Positions 26,401 to 35,476 are shown, counted from the stretch's first letter. The stretch is 39,555 nucleotides of DNA from JAWLFY01 sp964462125 (GCA_964462125.1 CAYWXT010000014.1:1-39555), one strand, 5' to 3'. The notes: a model not told the origin generated them from the sequence alone. Numbers and translations are program-made.

Positions 26401-27230
26401 TCAAACACGTCAACCTCGAACTGCTCACTGGTCATCCGCGGCGCCAGGACCTGATAGGAAAACGGCCGATCGACCGAGGCCAGGAACGCACCGAGGACGG
26501 GGTCGTCCAGATTCCGCGTCATGCTGACCCGCCGCTCCCCACCGTCGGAATCGACGCAGACCAACTCGGCCTGGTCCGGTACCGCCCCGGAGAACCGCGC
26601 CGTGACGACCAAGCCCGTTCCCCGCTCGATCGACGTGTCTCCGGGTTCGACCGACATCTGCGCGTCGGTCAATGCGCGGGCAGCCGCCGGCGAGTCGACC
26701 GGATCGGGGGCGGCGACCGCCAACAGGATCAAAATCGCGGCCAACGCCGCCGTCGCCGTCAGCCCCGACAGGCGACTCCAAAACAGACGGGCCGCCGGCA
26801 CCGTCTCGACCCAACGATGCGTCCTGGCGTGATCACGGGTTTCATCGATCACCCGCCGCTGCAGGTACCCCAGCGGTTTCGATGCCTCATTGCCGTCGGA
26901 GCTACCTTGACTCAGAGCGGTCAACAACCGCTGTTGCAAGGTGGGAAACTTGGCTTCGATCCGACTGGCAATCGCCCGGGTGTCGTGATAACTGAAACGG
27001 ACGAAACACCAAGCCGCGAACACGCCGCCCAAAGTGCCGACCAGAATCAACAGGGCCATTTCGGTTCCCGAACTCAACGCCGAGTCCGGTCCGACCCCGC
27101 GGAGTCGGAGCAGCGCCAACAGACCGGTTCCCGCCGCCAGCAGGGCGACGACCGTCACCGAACGCCACCAGCGGACCTGACGAAGTCGTTGGGTCACCGG
27201 TTCAATGCATTTCAATAAAGCTTCGGGCAT
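23481..27230 (-). CDS. Large coiled-coil membrane protein (DUF4175-like)
   Basis: A 1249-residue protein of unknown function. Three N-terminal transmembrane segments are visible: about 25-45, 58-80 and 145-170 (LSGLTATAALAAILILLAVA). The conserved-looking segment ASRIEAKFPTLQQRLLTAL lies between the second and third. Beta-rich domains follow (about 200-470). Then comes a very long Gln/Glu/Arg-rich coiled coil (about 480-950, with a QQQQQQQQ run), an acidic Gly/Ser/Pro-rich disordered part (about 1000-1140), and a helical C-terminal domain (DPVPDRYTDAVRLYYERLG). The ATG at 27230 is chosen for the GAGGGAAGG before it; a GTG at 27245 overlapping the BatA-like stop is the alternative. Its position between two VWA membrane proteins suggests a scaffold role, which is inference. 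Confidence 0.78.
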   Translation of the reverse strand: MPEALLKCIEPVTQRLRQVRWWRSVTVVALLAAGTGLLALLRLRGVGPDSALSSGTEMALLILVGTLGGVFAAWCFVRFSYHDTRAIASRIEAKFPTLQQRLLTALSQGSSDGNEASKPLGYLQRRVIDETRDHARTHRWVETVPAARLFWSRLSGLTATAALAAILILLAVAAPDPVDSPAAARALTDAQMSVEPGDTSIERGTGLVVTARFSGAVPDQAELVCVDSDGGERRVSMTRNLDDPVLGAFLASVDRPFSYQVLAPRMTSEQFEVDVFEYPSLVRADAELSYPEYTGRDDNRIEDTVRVAAVEGTSLTWSLFLNKPVDAAALVAEDGSRIELEASASQPERVTATLPMDATGRWTLALRDDDGRENQSPAELFARVIPNQPPKLKLLTAGDQRVSPLEEFPVAAEVRDDFGIAQVGLSYHFAEEPEEELVLQESVPGGATETVDHLVEFEQLAAVPDQLLAYHFWAEDIGPDGQPRRTESDLYFAEVRPFEEIFREGEQPPGGQQQQQQQQQSQNGQEAEELAELQKQIINATWNVKRRETASEPTEAYADDVSLIAESQREAIAQLEELVEQLRDDESREHADQVGRSMAAAEEALERSVSEASVDPLAPALSAEQQAYQGLLKLRAREFQVTRQQQQQGGQSGQSASSQQRQQQLEELELSNEENRYETEQQAQPSSQEQEERETRQVLSRLRDLARRQEDLNQQMAQLQSALEQAESDEERQEIERQLKRLRDQQENMLREVDELSERMQMPENQERMADAAEELAETRQNIQQATEALSENDASEALTSGTRAERELSEMRDEFRREAAGEYADAVRDMRRSAQELDEQQQELGEQLESVDQNDEPGLRSGNDRDEIGEQLGQQQQRLNQLLEEMKRTIEEAELSEPLLSQKLYESFRKTEQRQVDEKLQATGELIRRGFDEEGRQLEADAREGIGELREGLEEAAEAVLGDETKALERALGELEQLTRDLDDEIRRRGGEGEDLADDGQLSEGQPGNGEPGEGEPREAPGSEGQAAEDGQGGDAAPRDGLEQPQAEDAGQPQAEGSDQGGSPSGESSASPSGGSSEESSNAPSEASGSADSEAGDSEAGAGGLRPGADRSSDPRSGGPGGGGIPETLSRGPTRDPLTGEGFREWSDRLRDVEEMVDDPELRSQAARVRDRAREVRRDLRRHATEPQWPMVEELIAAPLRELHRDVAEELMRRAAERNANVPIDRDPVPDRYTDAVRLYYERLGAGR

Positions 27231-27241
27231 GACGCCTTCCC

Positions 27242-29536
27242 TCACGCAGAAACGGTCGTATCCGATTCACCGCGCGACCGGCCGGTCAGCCAGCCGCCGA
27301 GCCACGCTTCCAACCCCAACAGCAGCAGGGCCGCAGCGAGCAACCATTGCCACAGCTTCTGCTGACTCTCCAATTCAAGATCCCGCAACTGTCGTGCCCG
27401 CTGTTGACGCTGCGCCGCAGACATCGCACTTCCCAAGGAGACGCCGTACCGCTCCAACATCGCTTCGCTCAGCGGTTCAGTACGACTCTCCGCCTCGTCC
27501 AAATTGACGGCGAATTGGTGCTGCCGGTCGCCATCGATCCAGTCATAAATCCCAGGACGATCCAATACGGCCGAGGAATCGATCCCGTCCGTGTCGTTGT
27601 CGCGATCATCGTCGATCCATTCGCCCGCCGGATTCCGCAAGCGGGCGCCCGACGGCGTCGACGACGGCGCCTCGACCGAACCGCCCACGGTGAACGACGA
27701 GGGCGATGGGGTCGTGTTGCGTCCCAAAATGCCAAACATCAGTGGCAGGAACTTGGTCGACAACGCCAATTGGCTCTCCTCGGGATGCCAACCACACGCC
27801 AACACCGTCAGTGTTCCCTCGCCGACCGAACGTTCCAACACCGCCGGTTCGCCGTTGTCAAACATGGCCGCTCGCGTCCATCGATCGTCCTCCGACGTCA
27901 CGTTGCGATGCGACCAAAAACGAATCTTGCTAAAGTCATTGAACTGCGGGTCGGACATCGACACAAACAATCGGTGTCGAAAATCGATCCGCGACAGCAT
28001 CGCGTAATCGCTGATCTCCGCTTCGGTGACCTTCAATGTCGCGTCGCCGCTAAGCGCCTGCAGGGTCCGCGCCGCGTCATCCCCGCGCAGTGGGCCGGTC
28101 AGCACCGACAACACCCGTCCCCCCGCCTCCAGGTATGCTTTCAAACGCTCCGCGCCATCCGACCCCAGCGGCCGGGCCAGCACCACCAGGGGCACCTGCT
28201 CCGGATCCCACGCCGCGTCCCAATCAGCGGCGGCGGTCGGCCGTACCGTGACCTGTCGCTTCGCGTCGTCCAGCGGCAACCGCGAGAGGTAGTAATAGAG
28301 CCCCCGCGATGACACCCCCTGCGTCGGGTCGGTGTCCTCCGCGGGCTCGCGCGGCTCGGCGTCTTCGGGCTGCTCAGCGTCTTCGGGTGGCTCAGCGTCT
28401 TCGGGCTGCTCAGCCTCTTCGGGGCCAAGGTAGGGAATCGTCCGGCGCTGCCTTTCGGTCTGGACGAAGTACTGCACGTTGTCGAAGTCGTGGGCATCGC
28501 CGCGAAGGACCAGAGATGCATCTTCGGCCTCGGGGGCAGGCATTCGCATGACGCGTGATTCCCCCGGCGGGACCTGGATCGGAAAGGCCGACCCTTCTCG
28601 CGGGACCCCTTCGGCCGAACCCCAAGCCAGCTCGAACTGGGCCGTCTCGGCATCGGGCGAATTGAACACGCGAACCCGCTTTCGCTCTGCCTCCGATCGA
28701 TCGCCAATCTGGGAATCCTCCGCAGGCGAATCCCCCGCCGCCGCCTCGGTTGAACCGGACTCGAGAATCCGTACCGCCGCATTGGTGCTCTGCGCCGCCT
28801 CAACCCGCCGGAGGTCGAGTTGCATTTCGTCCGGCCACGCGAACGCCTGCAGCCTATCGGTCTGGCTGCCCGCCTGCAGATCACTGATCAGGACCAGATG
28901 CCCCGGTCCGACCGCCGCCGGCGCAGCGGAATCACCGCCGCCTTCAAACTCCACCCCATCGACCGACTCGTCATCGGCCGCCAATTCCGCGGCGAAGCTC
29001 AGGGCCCGTCCCAGATCGGTCGCCTGCCACGTCGGCTGAAGTGATTGAAGCCGATCCAAGACCGCCTCGCGGCGCTGCGGGCCCGCCAGCCGATCGCTTT
29101 CTTCAAATCCGATGACCAACGACGGTTGCCGGTCGAAAGCCACCACGGCCAACCGGTCCGCGGGATGCAACTCATCGACGACCCCCTCCGCCGATCCGAT
29201 CGCCTGCGTCCACAGGGCGCTGCGACGCATGCTGGCGCTGGTGTCGACCACCAGCACCACGCGGCGGCCGAGGACGTCGGCATCAGCTTCTGCTGACGTG
29301 CGCCAAAAGGGCCGCGAGAACGCAGCGGCCAAAAGCAGGATCACCAGCGTGCGGATCAGCAGCAGCGGCCAATGGTCCAGCCGACTGCGGCGGGTCAGCC
29401 GGGGCGGGGAGGTCCGCAGAAACATCAATGAACTGAAGGTGACCTGACCCCGTGGACGGCGTCGGATCAGGTGGGCCAAGATCGGCAAGCCGATCGCCGC
29501 AGCCCCGGCCAGAAACAGCGGTGCGAGCACACTCAT
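27242..29536 (-). CDS. BatA-like membrane protein with VWA domain
   Basis: A 764-residue protein with the N-terminal BatA/aerotolerance signature: a TM at 1-22 followed by HLIRRRPRGQVTFSSLMFLR, then a second TM at 57-75. The VWA domain has MIDAS D98-T-S-A-S102 (LVVDTSASM). A disordered acidic linker contains hexapeptide repeats (AEQPED/AEPPED) encoded by 18-bp tandem repeats. A GATase-like region (about 420-600) and a C-terminal TM (LWQWLLAAALLLLGLEAW) complete it. Such proteins work with MoxR ATPases and DUF58 proteins in envelope-associated assembly or stress functions; the exact role is unknown. The start overlaps the DUF58 stop (ATGA). Confidence 0.87.
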   Translation of the reverse strand: MSVLAPLFLAGAAAIGLPILAHLIRRRPRGQVTFSSLMFLRTSPPRLTRRSRLDHWPLLLIRTLVILLLAAAFSRPFWRTSAEADADVLGRRVVLVVDTSASMRRSALWTQAIGSAEGVVDELHPADRLAVVAFDRQPSLVIGFEESDRLAGPQRREAVLDRLQSLQPTWQATDLGRALSFAAELAADDESVDGVEFEGGGDSAAPAAVGPGHLVLISDLQAGSQTDRLQAFAWPDEMQLDLRRVEAAQSTNAAVRILESGSTEAAAGDSPAEDSQIGDRSEAERKRVRVFNSPDAETAQFELAWGSAEGVPREGSAFPIQVPPGESRVMRMPAPEAEDASLVLRGDAHDFDNVQYFVQTERQRRTIPYLGPEEAEQPEDAEPPEDAEQPEDAEPREPAEDTDPTQGVSSRGLYYYLSRLPLDDAKRQVTVRPTAAADWDAAWDPEQVPLVVLARPLGSDGAERLKAYLEAGGRVLSVLTGPLRGDDAARTLQALSGDATLKVTEAEISDYAMLSRIDFRHRLFVSMSDPQFNDFSKIRFWSHRNVTSEDDRWTRAAMFDNGEPAVLERSVGEGTLTVLACGWHPEESQLALSTKFLPLMFGILGRNTTPSPSSFTVGGSVEAPSSTPSGARLRNPAGEWIDDDRDNDTDGIDSSAVLDRPGIYDWIDGDRQHQFAVNLDEAESRTEPLSEAMLERYGVSLGSAMSAAQRQQRARQLRDLELESQQKLWQWLLAAALLLLGLEAWLGGWLTGRSRGESDTTVSA
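28359..28424 (-). repeat. 18-bp tandem repeat within the BatA-like gene
   Basis: Units of gcgtcttcgggctgctca (plus strand) at 28359-28376, 28377-28394 and 28395-28412, plus a partial copy to 28424. They are in frame and encode AEQPED-type hexapeptides in a disordered linker. Copy number may vary between strains. Confidence 0.9.
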
Positions 29537-30531
29537 GACTCCACCCCCCGGCTCGCCGCCGCCAAGGCACCGCCCCGCGCGACGCCATGACCGGTTTTCC
29601 GCTGTCCCTGAACGATCTCGAACAAAACACGGTCGAGCGGCTGATCGGTCATCACGGTGTGCAACTCGATCCCGAGTCCGTCACAGATCGCCTGCAGCTG
29701 TTCCTGATGTTCGGCAAACCGCCGCCGGTAATCGTCCCGCGCCAATTCCGGATCGAGATAGATCTCACGCCCGGTCTCCAGGTCGATCACCATTCCCGGC
29801 TGGGAAAGCTGCAAATCGACCTCCGCCGGGTCGAGCGTCCGCAGGACCAGGACCTCATGGCCGCGGGAGCGAAGGTAGGCCAGGTTGGTCCGCAACATCT
29901 CCGGCGGCGCGAGCAGATCCGAGACTAAGACGACCAGCCCCCGCTTTCGAATCAAGCTGGCGATCCGCTCCAGCGGCGCGGCGATGTCGGTCCCCTGGCC
30001 GGCAACGTCATGCGACAGACACACCATCAGCTGGTGAAAGTGGCCCGGACGGTTGCGGGCGCTGAGAAACTCGCCCACCGTTTCATCAAACGTCAACAGC
30101 CCGACACTGTCCCGCTGAAGCGTCAAGTAATAGGCCAGCGAAGCGACCAGCGTGCGGGCATACTCCATCTTGGAATGCTCCAGCGACCCAAACCCCATCG
30201 ACCGGCTACGGTCGAGCACCAGGTAACAGCGGCGGTTGGTTTCATCTTCGAACCGTTTGATGTAATAACGGTCGGTGCGGGCATACACTTTCCAATCGAT
30301 CCCCCGCGGATCATCTCCGGTCGTGTAAGGACGAAATTCACTGAATTCGACCGAAAACCCATGATACGGACTGCGGTGCAAGCCGTTGTAGAAACCCTCC
30401 ACCACAACCTTGGCCCGCATCTGCAGATTCTTGATCCGCATCACCGCGGTGGGATCCACGGCGTCGAACTTCCCCTGGGTCGTTGTCGTGCCAATCACGC
30501 CGGCACCGGCGTTGTCGGGTGGTTGCGGCAT
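29533..30531 (-). CDS. DUF58 domain protein
   Basis: A 332-residue cytoplasmic protein of the DUF58 family, the usual partner of MoxR ATPases. The family core RPYTTGDDPRGIDWKVYART lies about 80-100 residues in, followed by a VWA-like domain with DRSRSM (LVLDRSRSMGFG) in the MIDAS position. The ATG at 30531 gives MPQPPDNAG and lies seven bases after the moxR stop. The longer open frame upstream overlaps moxR and is not family-like. It couples to the BatA-like gene through ATGA. Confidence 0.92.
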   Translation of the reverse strand: MPQPPDNAGAGVIGTTTTQGKFDAVDPTAVMRIKNLQMRAKVVVEGFYNGLHRSPYHGFSVEFSEFRPYTTGDDPRGIDWKVYARTDRYYIKRFEDETNRRCYLVLDRSRSMGFGSLEHSKMEYARTLVASLAYYLTLQRDSVGLLTFDETVGEFLSARNRPGHFHQLMVCLSHDVAGQGTDIAAPLERIASLIRKRGLVVLVSDLLAPPEMLRTNLAYLRSRGHEVLVLRTLDPAEVDLQLSQPGMVIDLETGREIYLDPELARDDYRRRFAEHQEQLQAICDGLGIELHTVMTDQPLDRVLFEIVQGQRKTGHGVARGGALAAASRGVES

Positions 30532-30538
30532 CAGATGA

Positions 30539-31543
30539 TCATTCGGATACGGTCTCGAGCAGGCGGTCGACAACGTCTTCCACGCTCACCCCCTCGGCCT
30601 CCGCCTTGTAACTCAACAACACGCGATGCCGTAGCGCGGGATGGGCCAACGCCCGAATGTCCTCCATCCGGACGTGAGCCTGGCCGGCGAGCAGCGCCCG
30701 GGCCTTGGCGCCCAATACCAACGTCTGCGCCGCGCGGAGGCCGGCGCCCCAGCTGACCCATTGATTGACAAAATCAGGAACCCCGTCACGCCCGGGGCGA
30801 CTGGCGCCGGCCAGCCGGACCGCGAACCGGCCGACCTCCTCGGCGATCGGCACCTTCCGAACCGCCTCATGAAAGTGAATCACGTCCTCGCCACTGAATA
30901 ACGGTTCGATCGGGTCGGGACGCTGCGAGGTCGTCTGCATCACGACCGCCAACTCATCGGCTTCCGGTAAATAATCGATCAGGACATTGAACATGAACCG
31001 ATCGAGCTGCGCTTCGGGCAACGGGTACGTCCCCTCCATCTCGATCGGATTCTGCGTCGCCAACACGAAGAAGGGTTCCTCGAGCGGATAACGCTGGCCG
31101 CCCGCGGTGACCTGGTGCTCCTGCATCGCCTCGAGCAATGCCGCCTGCGTCTTGGGCGGAGTGCGGTTGATTTCGTCGGCCAAAATCACGTTGGCAAAGA
31201 TCGGCCCCCGGACAAATTGCATCGCCCGCCGGCCATCCCGCGTCTCTTCCAAAATTTCGGTCCCCGTGATGTCCGCTGGCATCAAGTCGGGGGTGAATTG
31301 GATCCGTTGAAACTTCAAGTGAAAAATCTGAGCGACGCTGCTGACCAACAACGTCTTGGCAAGCCCCGGTGCCCCGGTGATCAGACAGTGCCCGCCGGAA
31401 ACCAAACAGATGAGCAACTGCTCGATGACGTCCCGCTGGCCCACGATCCGTTTGGAGAGCTCGGACTCGATACGCCCCCGCCCTTCACGAATCTGCTCGA
31501 CCACCCGAGCTTCGTCTTCCAGCGACATCGTTTCTGTACTCAT
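30539..31543 (-). CDS. MoxR family AAA ATPase
   Basis: A 334-residue AAA+ ATPase of the MoxR clade, chaperone-like regulators that act with VWA proteins. Walker A is GAPGLAKT (57-64), Walker B is ILADEINRTPPKTQAALLEA, and the sensor region is ATQNPIEMEGTYPLPEAQLD. The C-terminal lid domain ends in SYKAEAEGVSVEDVVDRLLE. The ATG at 31543 (MSTETMSLEDEARVVEQI) fits the family length; the open frame extends further but without similarity. It is separated by 62 bases from the DUF4159 gene and by seven from the DUF58 gene. Confidence 0.95.
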   Translation of the reverse strand: MSTETMSLEDEARVVEQIREGRGRIESELSKRIVGQRDVIEQLLICLVSGGHCLITGAPGLAKTLLVSSVAQIFHLKFQRIQFTPDLMPADITGTEILEETRDGRRAMQFVRGPIFANVILADEINRTPPKTQAALLEAMQEHQVTAGGQRYPLEEPFFVLATQNPIEMEGTYPLPEAQLDRFMFNVLIDYLPEADELAVVMQTTSQRPDPIEPLFSGEDVIHFHEAVRKVPIAEEVGRFAVRLAGASRPGRDGVPDFVNQWVSWGAGLRAAQTLVLGAKARALLAGQAHVRMEDIRALAHPALRHRVLLSYKAEAEGVSVEDVVDRLLETVSE

Positions 31544-31605
31544 GGGGCTTCGTTTGCAGTTCGAGCGGGAAATCAAGAAGTGGCCGGTTGCCGGTTGGAG
31601 ATCGA

Positions 31606-32469
31606 TCAATGGGTCATGGCATAGGTCACGATGTTGATCGCCATCGGATAGGCCCTTTTGACCGAGAACTCTTCGAAATACCACTGGTTGTCCCCCTCCC
31701 GTTCCCAACCGTCGCCGAGATCGGTGTTATGGCAGATGAAGATCATGATCCGTCCTTCGTCGTCGTGAATCGCTTTGTAGTTCACCGTCTGCGTGTCGTT
31801 GCCACGTCGCGGCCGATCCCAGGTCACCAATCGGCCGTTGCCATCAATGTAGCCATTGCCGATCGCTGGGACCTGCGGCTTCTCTTTCAGATCGTACACG
31901 CAGTGAAAGATCTCATGTTCCAACGGGACGTCGACCGGCTCCCGGTCCGGAAACACCTTGGCCAGTTCCCGCCGCAAGTTCTCGTACTCGCGGTCGCCCC
32001 AAAAATCATCAAACATTGCGAACCCGCCGTTGAAACAATAGCGGCGGAGTGCCTCGCGTTCGGTAGGACGGAACACCAAGTCGCCTGGCTCGACAAAGTA
32101 GACGAAGGGGTAATCGAACAGCCGCTCGTCGGTCAGCCCCAACACAATCGGGTTGGGGTTGACGTTCAAGGTCGTCAATTGTTGCAGTCGGAGCGAGAAG
32201 TTCAGGTCACTGTCGGGATAGTCGGTTCTCCACTTGCTTCGCCGCCCATACGAGTCATAGCGGATGCGCACGAAGGTAAAGAGGTCGCCAGGATGGTTTT
32301 CGTTCACGTCCCAAACCGGAACGCCGCGGCGATCGCGGCCCTGCAACTCCCCGTCATAGCGAGACTCGCCGCCGAAACGAGACCAGCGCCCGCGCTGGGC
32401 CAGGGCCACGCCGGAGATCACCAGCCCCACGGCGGCAATCGCCAGGACACGCTTCCACCGGAAACTCAT
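31606..32469 (-). CDS. DUF4159 domain protein, exported
   Basis: A 287-residue protein with a signal peptide (MSFRWKRVLAIAAVGLVISG, then VALAQ). The mature part shows DUF4159-type sequence: FTFVRIRYDSYGR, LRLQQLTTLNVNPNPIVLGL, DYPFVYFVEPGDLVF, and FNGGFAMFDDFWGD. This fold is GATase-like, and the family is typically found beside MoxR/BatA genes in planctomycetes and Bacteroidetes. No enzymatic activity is known. The start overlaps the stop of the TPR protease gene (ATGA). It is followed 62 bases later by moxR. Confidence 0.9.
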   Translation of the reverse strand: MSFRWKRVLAIAAVGLVISGVALAQRGRWSRFGGESRYDGELQGRDRRGVPVWDVNENHPGDLFTFVRIRYDSYGRRSKWRTDYPDSDLNFSLRLQQLTTLNVNPNPIVLGLTDERLFDYPFVYFVEPGDLVFRPTEREALRRYCFNGGFAMFDDFWGDREYENLRRELAKVFPDREPVDVPLEHEIFHCVYDLKEKPQVPAIGNGYIDGNGRLVTWDRPRRGNDTQTVNYKAIHDDEGRIMIFICHNTDLGDGWEREGDNQWYFEEFSVKRAYPMAINIVTYAMTH

Positions 32470-35117
32470 GGTGACTCCTCCGTCGCCGTCTCGTCTTCCG
32501 TCGCCGCATCGGTCTCGGACTCGGACTCGGTCTCGGTCTCGGTCTGCTCGTGCAGGCGAACGAGCAGGCGCAGCGCGTCACGGTACCGTGGCGCATCCTC
32601 CAACGCCATCAATACCTGACGCTTGGCCTGTTCGTGCCGTTCCAATTCCGCCAACGCTTTGGCTCGGCGATAATGCAATCCCGCGGGATCGATCGGGTCC
32701 AAAGCCGACAACGGCCGCAGTGCCTCGACGACCTGCTGAGGTCGCTCGAGCTGTTCGGCCGCCTCGGAAAGACGCAGGTGGCCGATCGGCAGCAGCGGCT
32801 GAATGGCCAATACCCGCCCGGCATCCTCGATCATCTCGTCCCAGGCTTCCTCCTCGCGAGCCAACTCGATCAGCCGTAGCAGCCCCGGCAGGGCGTCGCT
32901 GGCGCGACCGGCCCATGCTCGCAAGACCTCGCGTTCCCGGTCCAGCTCGCCGAGTTCCTGGTAGATGCCGGCCAGTTGCTCCAGGACGCCCCCCCGCTCA
33001 CCGCTGGTCACCCCATACTCGCGGAGTTTCTCCAACGTTTCCGCCGCCTCCGGCAGACGTCCTGCCTCGATATCGGATTGGGCCAGGGCGCGCAGTGCCC
33101 AGTAATTGTCGGGATGCGACTTGCACCACTCCCGCAATTGCTCGCCGGACGCCTCTTCGGGAAACGCCTCGCGGGACCAATCGAGTTCGGAGCCGAAGGC
33201 CTCGGCGCGGCCGCGGGCATAGTCGGCAAACTCGGCATCGATCTTCGCCAGCGAACCGGCGTTGCGGACCAGCGCGTCATCGATGCCCATCCCGTCCCCC
33301 AGCGAGGTCAAGATCGCGAGCAGCGTGTCGAGCCCGTGGCGTTCGATCAAGAACTCGACGACGAGCGAAGATTCGTAATAGGCGAACTGCAGATGGACCG
33401 GTGAGGGCGGATTCAAAAAAGCGCCGCTGAGCTGGCTGACCGGCGTCAATTCCTCCATGATCATATGCCGGTATCGCGGCGTCATCTGTTCACCCCAAGC
33501 GGGATCCCGCTGCCGCTCCTCGTAGACGGAGATCCCCTCGCTGAGCCATCTCGGCATCCGGTTGTTGGTCTTACCCAGCGTCGCGACGTGACACATTTCG
33601 TGCCACAACACCGACTGCCAATTCGCTGGCCGCTCTCCCTGCGATGCCGGGCTGTTGGCGGTGATCACGTGGCCAAAGCAGACCCCCAGGAAGCCGGCCC
33701 CTCCCGGCAAACCGAAGGTCCGGATGGCGAAATCCTTTTGCTCCGGAAAGAGCTCCACCACGATCGGCTGGTCCGGCTCGACGTCGTACTTCTCGAACAA
33801 CACCTCCCGCGCCTCGGCCAGCAAGGCAAGTGCTGCCTCGCCGTAGATCTCCGCCTCGCGTGCCTCCATCCGGACGCGCACGTCGCCGCTTTGCAGCGTG
33901 CGAAACTCCTGCACTCGATCGCGAAGGGTCATCAGGTTGTGGGCGACGACGTTGTACGCGTCCTCCTCCGCGACCCGTTCCGCCAACTCCCAACCGATCT
34001 CGTCCTTGCCCAACCGCAGCATGTCTTGCGCTAATTGAAATTTTGCTCCCGAATGCTTGGGATCCAACAACAATGCCTGCCGCTGGTAGGCCGCCCCCTC
34101 GTCAAATCGATACTTGTCCGACAGCTTGCGGCCAATCAGATGATCCACCTCGGGGTTCGCACTCCACGTGCTCAGTGCCGCTGCCCGCATCAACCCTTCG
34201 AGCTCATAGTCACCGCGCAGGTGAGCCAGCACCGCGAGATACGCCCAGGCCTGCGGCTGGTGAAGATTGATCTCCAGGATCTCGCTGATCGTCGATTCCG
34301 CTTCGTCATATCGTTCCCGGTCGATCGCGTTGTCGACTTGGAACAACAAACTGTCAACATGCCGGGGATTCAACGACAGCGCCCGCCGAAGCGATTCGGT
34401 GGCCCGCTCGGAATCGGTCGGCGCCCAGGCCACCGCTTGAAGATGAAACACGCGAGGGTCGGAACCGTCGACCGCTTCCGCCTGCTCGAGTGTCTCGGCG
34501 GCAATCTTGAAATCGCCCTTCTCGATCGCCAACTCCGCGGTCGCGATGTAAGCCTCCAGGAACTCTGGATCGGCATCGCGGACCCGATCATAGAAAAGCT
34601 GCAGAACTTGCCGCGCGTCCTCGCCACGGTCGGCGAAATACCGGCCCATGGCGATCAGCTTGTCCCGGCTGGCATATCGCGAGGTCGAACGTCTCAACTG
34701 CCGCCCAATATCCGCCCATTCCAACCGGGCTTCGTCATTGAGGTCGTTGGCACGCAGCACCTCCACGCCGAGCAACCGCAAACGAAAACTGCTCGAGTAC
34801 CGCTGGATTGCCGCCTGATACGACGCCAGTGCCTCAGCGTAGCGGCCACGTGCCATCTGCGCCCGGATCAGCAACAGTGCCCAGCGTTCGTTCCAGATGC
34901 CCCGCTCTACCGCTTCCCCCGCGATCTCCGCCGCCTCGTCATACTCACCGCTGCGGAACTGTAGCTCCGCCGCTTCGTAGTCGGCGGCATGCGAAATCGC
35001 AGGAATCGCTCCGGCGATCGCCACGGCGACCAACGTCATCAACGCGAATGGGCCGGCTCCCCTGAATCGAGATCCAGCACTTGCGATCCGCTCGCTGCGA
35101 AGCTGCGTGATTCTCAA
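32466..35117 (-). CDS. Exported TPR protein with gluzincin-type metalloprotease motif
   Basis: An exported protein of about 883 residues. Multiple TPR-like helical repeats cover about 45-430 and again about 620-870. Between them is a peptidase-MA-like segment: H506-E-M-C-H510 followed by E527 in PRWLSEGISVYEE, the complete gluzincin HExxH...E arrangement. The N-terminus is uncertain. The open frame runs to 35456, but only the part from about 35117 looks coding. A TTG at 35117, after GAGGGC, gives a basic n-region and the hydrophobic stretch ALMTLVAVAIAGAIPAISHA, a convincing signal peptide; the ATG at 35039 would start inside it. It heads the eight-gene operon and overlaps the DUF4159 gene by four bases. 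Confidence 0.8.
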   Translation of the reverse strand: MRITQLRSERIASAGSRFRGAGPFALMTLVAVAIAGAIPAISHAADYEAAELQFRSGEYDEAAEIAGEAVERGIWNERWALLLIRAQMARGRYAEALASYQAAIQRYSSSFRLRLLGVEVLRANDLNDEARLEWADIGRQLRRSTSRYASRDKLIAMGRYFADRGEDARQVLQLFYDRVRDADPEFLEAYIATAELAIEKGDFKIAAETLEQAEAVDGSDPRVFHLQAVAWAPTDSERATESLRRALSLNPRHVDSLLFQVDNAIDRERYDEAESTISEILEINLHQPQAWAYLAVLAHLRGDYELEGLMRAAALSTWSANPEVDHLIGRKLSDKYRFDEGAAYQRQALLLDPKHSGAKFQLAQDMLRLGKDEIGWELAERVAEEDAYNVVAHNLMTLRDRVQEFRTLQSGDVRVRMEAREAEIYGEAALALLAEAREVLFEKYDVEPDQPIVVELFPEQKDFAIRTFGLPGGAGFLGVCFGHVITANSPASQGERPANWQSVLWHEMCHVATLGKTNNRMPRWLSEGISVYEERQRDPAWGEQMTPRYRHMIMEELTPVSQLSGAFLNPPSPVHLQFAYYESSLVVEFLIERHGLDTLLAILTSLGDGMGIDDALVRNAGSLAKIDAEFADYARGRAEAFGSELDWSREAFPEEASGEQLREWCKSHPDNYWALRALAQSDIEAGRLPEAAETLEKLREYGVTSGERGGVLEQLAGIYQELGELDREREVLRAWAGRASDALPGLLRLIELAREEEAWDEMIEDAGRVLAIQPLLPIGHLRLSEAAEQLERPQQVVEALRPLSALDPIDPAGLHYRRAKALAELERHEQAKRQVLMALEDAPRYRDALRLLVRLHEQTETETESESETDAATEDETATEESP

Positions 35118-35476
35118 CGCCCTCGGCCCTTCCAAGTGGTTCCCGAGTCGCCCACGACGTACCGCTGCCTGAACAGCGCCGCTCCGTGAACCTTTGCCAA
35201 ACGACCCGTTGATTCTAACGAAGGGAACAACCCTCGGGGCGCGGGACTCTGACACATTCCCCCGTTGGAACCACCGAGATGGCTGAAGGTTTCGCTTCCC
35301 CCTAAACGAAAACGCCTTCGGATGGTCCAGGCGGCTCGAGCTCGCAGCTTGTGCGAGAAGTTCTTCTAAAATCGGGGGGGGATTCTCTGGCAATGGGCGT
35401 GAACACCCCTCTATATTGACAGGGTTCCGCGAAAGCGTTTGTCCAGACCGTTCCACGGGAAATCGGGTATTTGCTC
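35118..35476. promoter_or_regulatory. Divergent promoter region between the MoxR operon and the plus-strand coiled-coil gene
   Basis: About 360 bases separate two divergent transcription units. A consensus -35 box, ttgaca, lies at 35416-35421 on the plus strand, but no good -10 follows at 16-18 bases. On the minus strand, tataga at 35415-35410 could be a -10. A shared control region is an inference; no operator repeat was recognised. Confidence 0.3.

Noticed and set aside
25344..27218. 624-codon plus-strand frame
   Set aside because: Antisense to the 1249-residue coiled-coil gene; its Leu/Arg-rich composition mirrors the Gln/Glu codons of the real gene.
29440..29456. Sequence gacctgacccc, similar to the 16-base intergenic motif
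   Set aside because: It encodes the conserved BatA-like RGQVTF segment and is not an exact match, so similarity to the repeat is coincidental.
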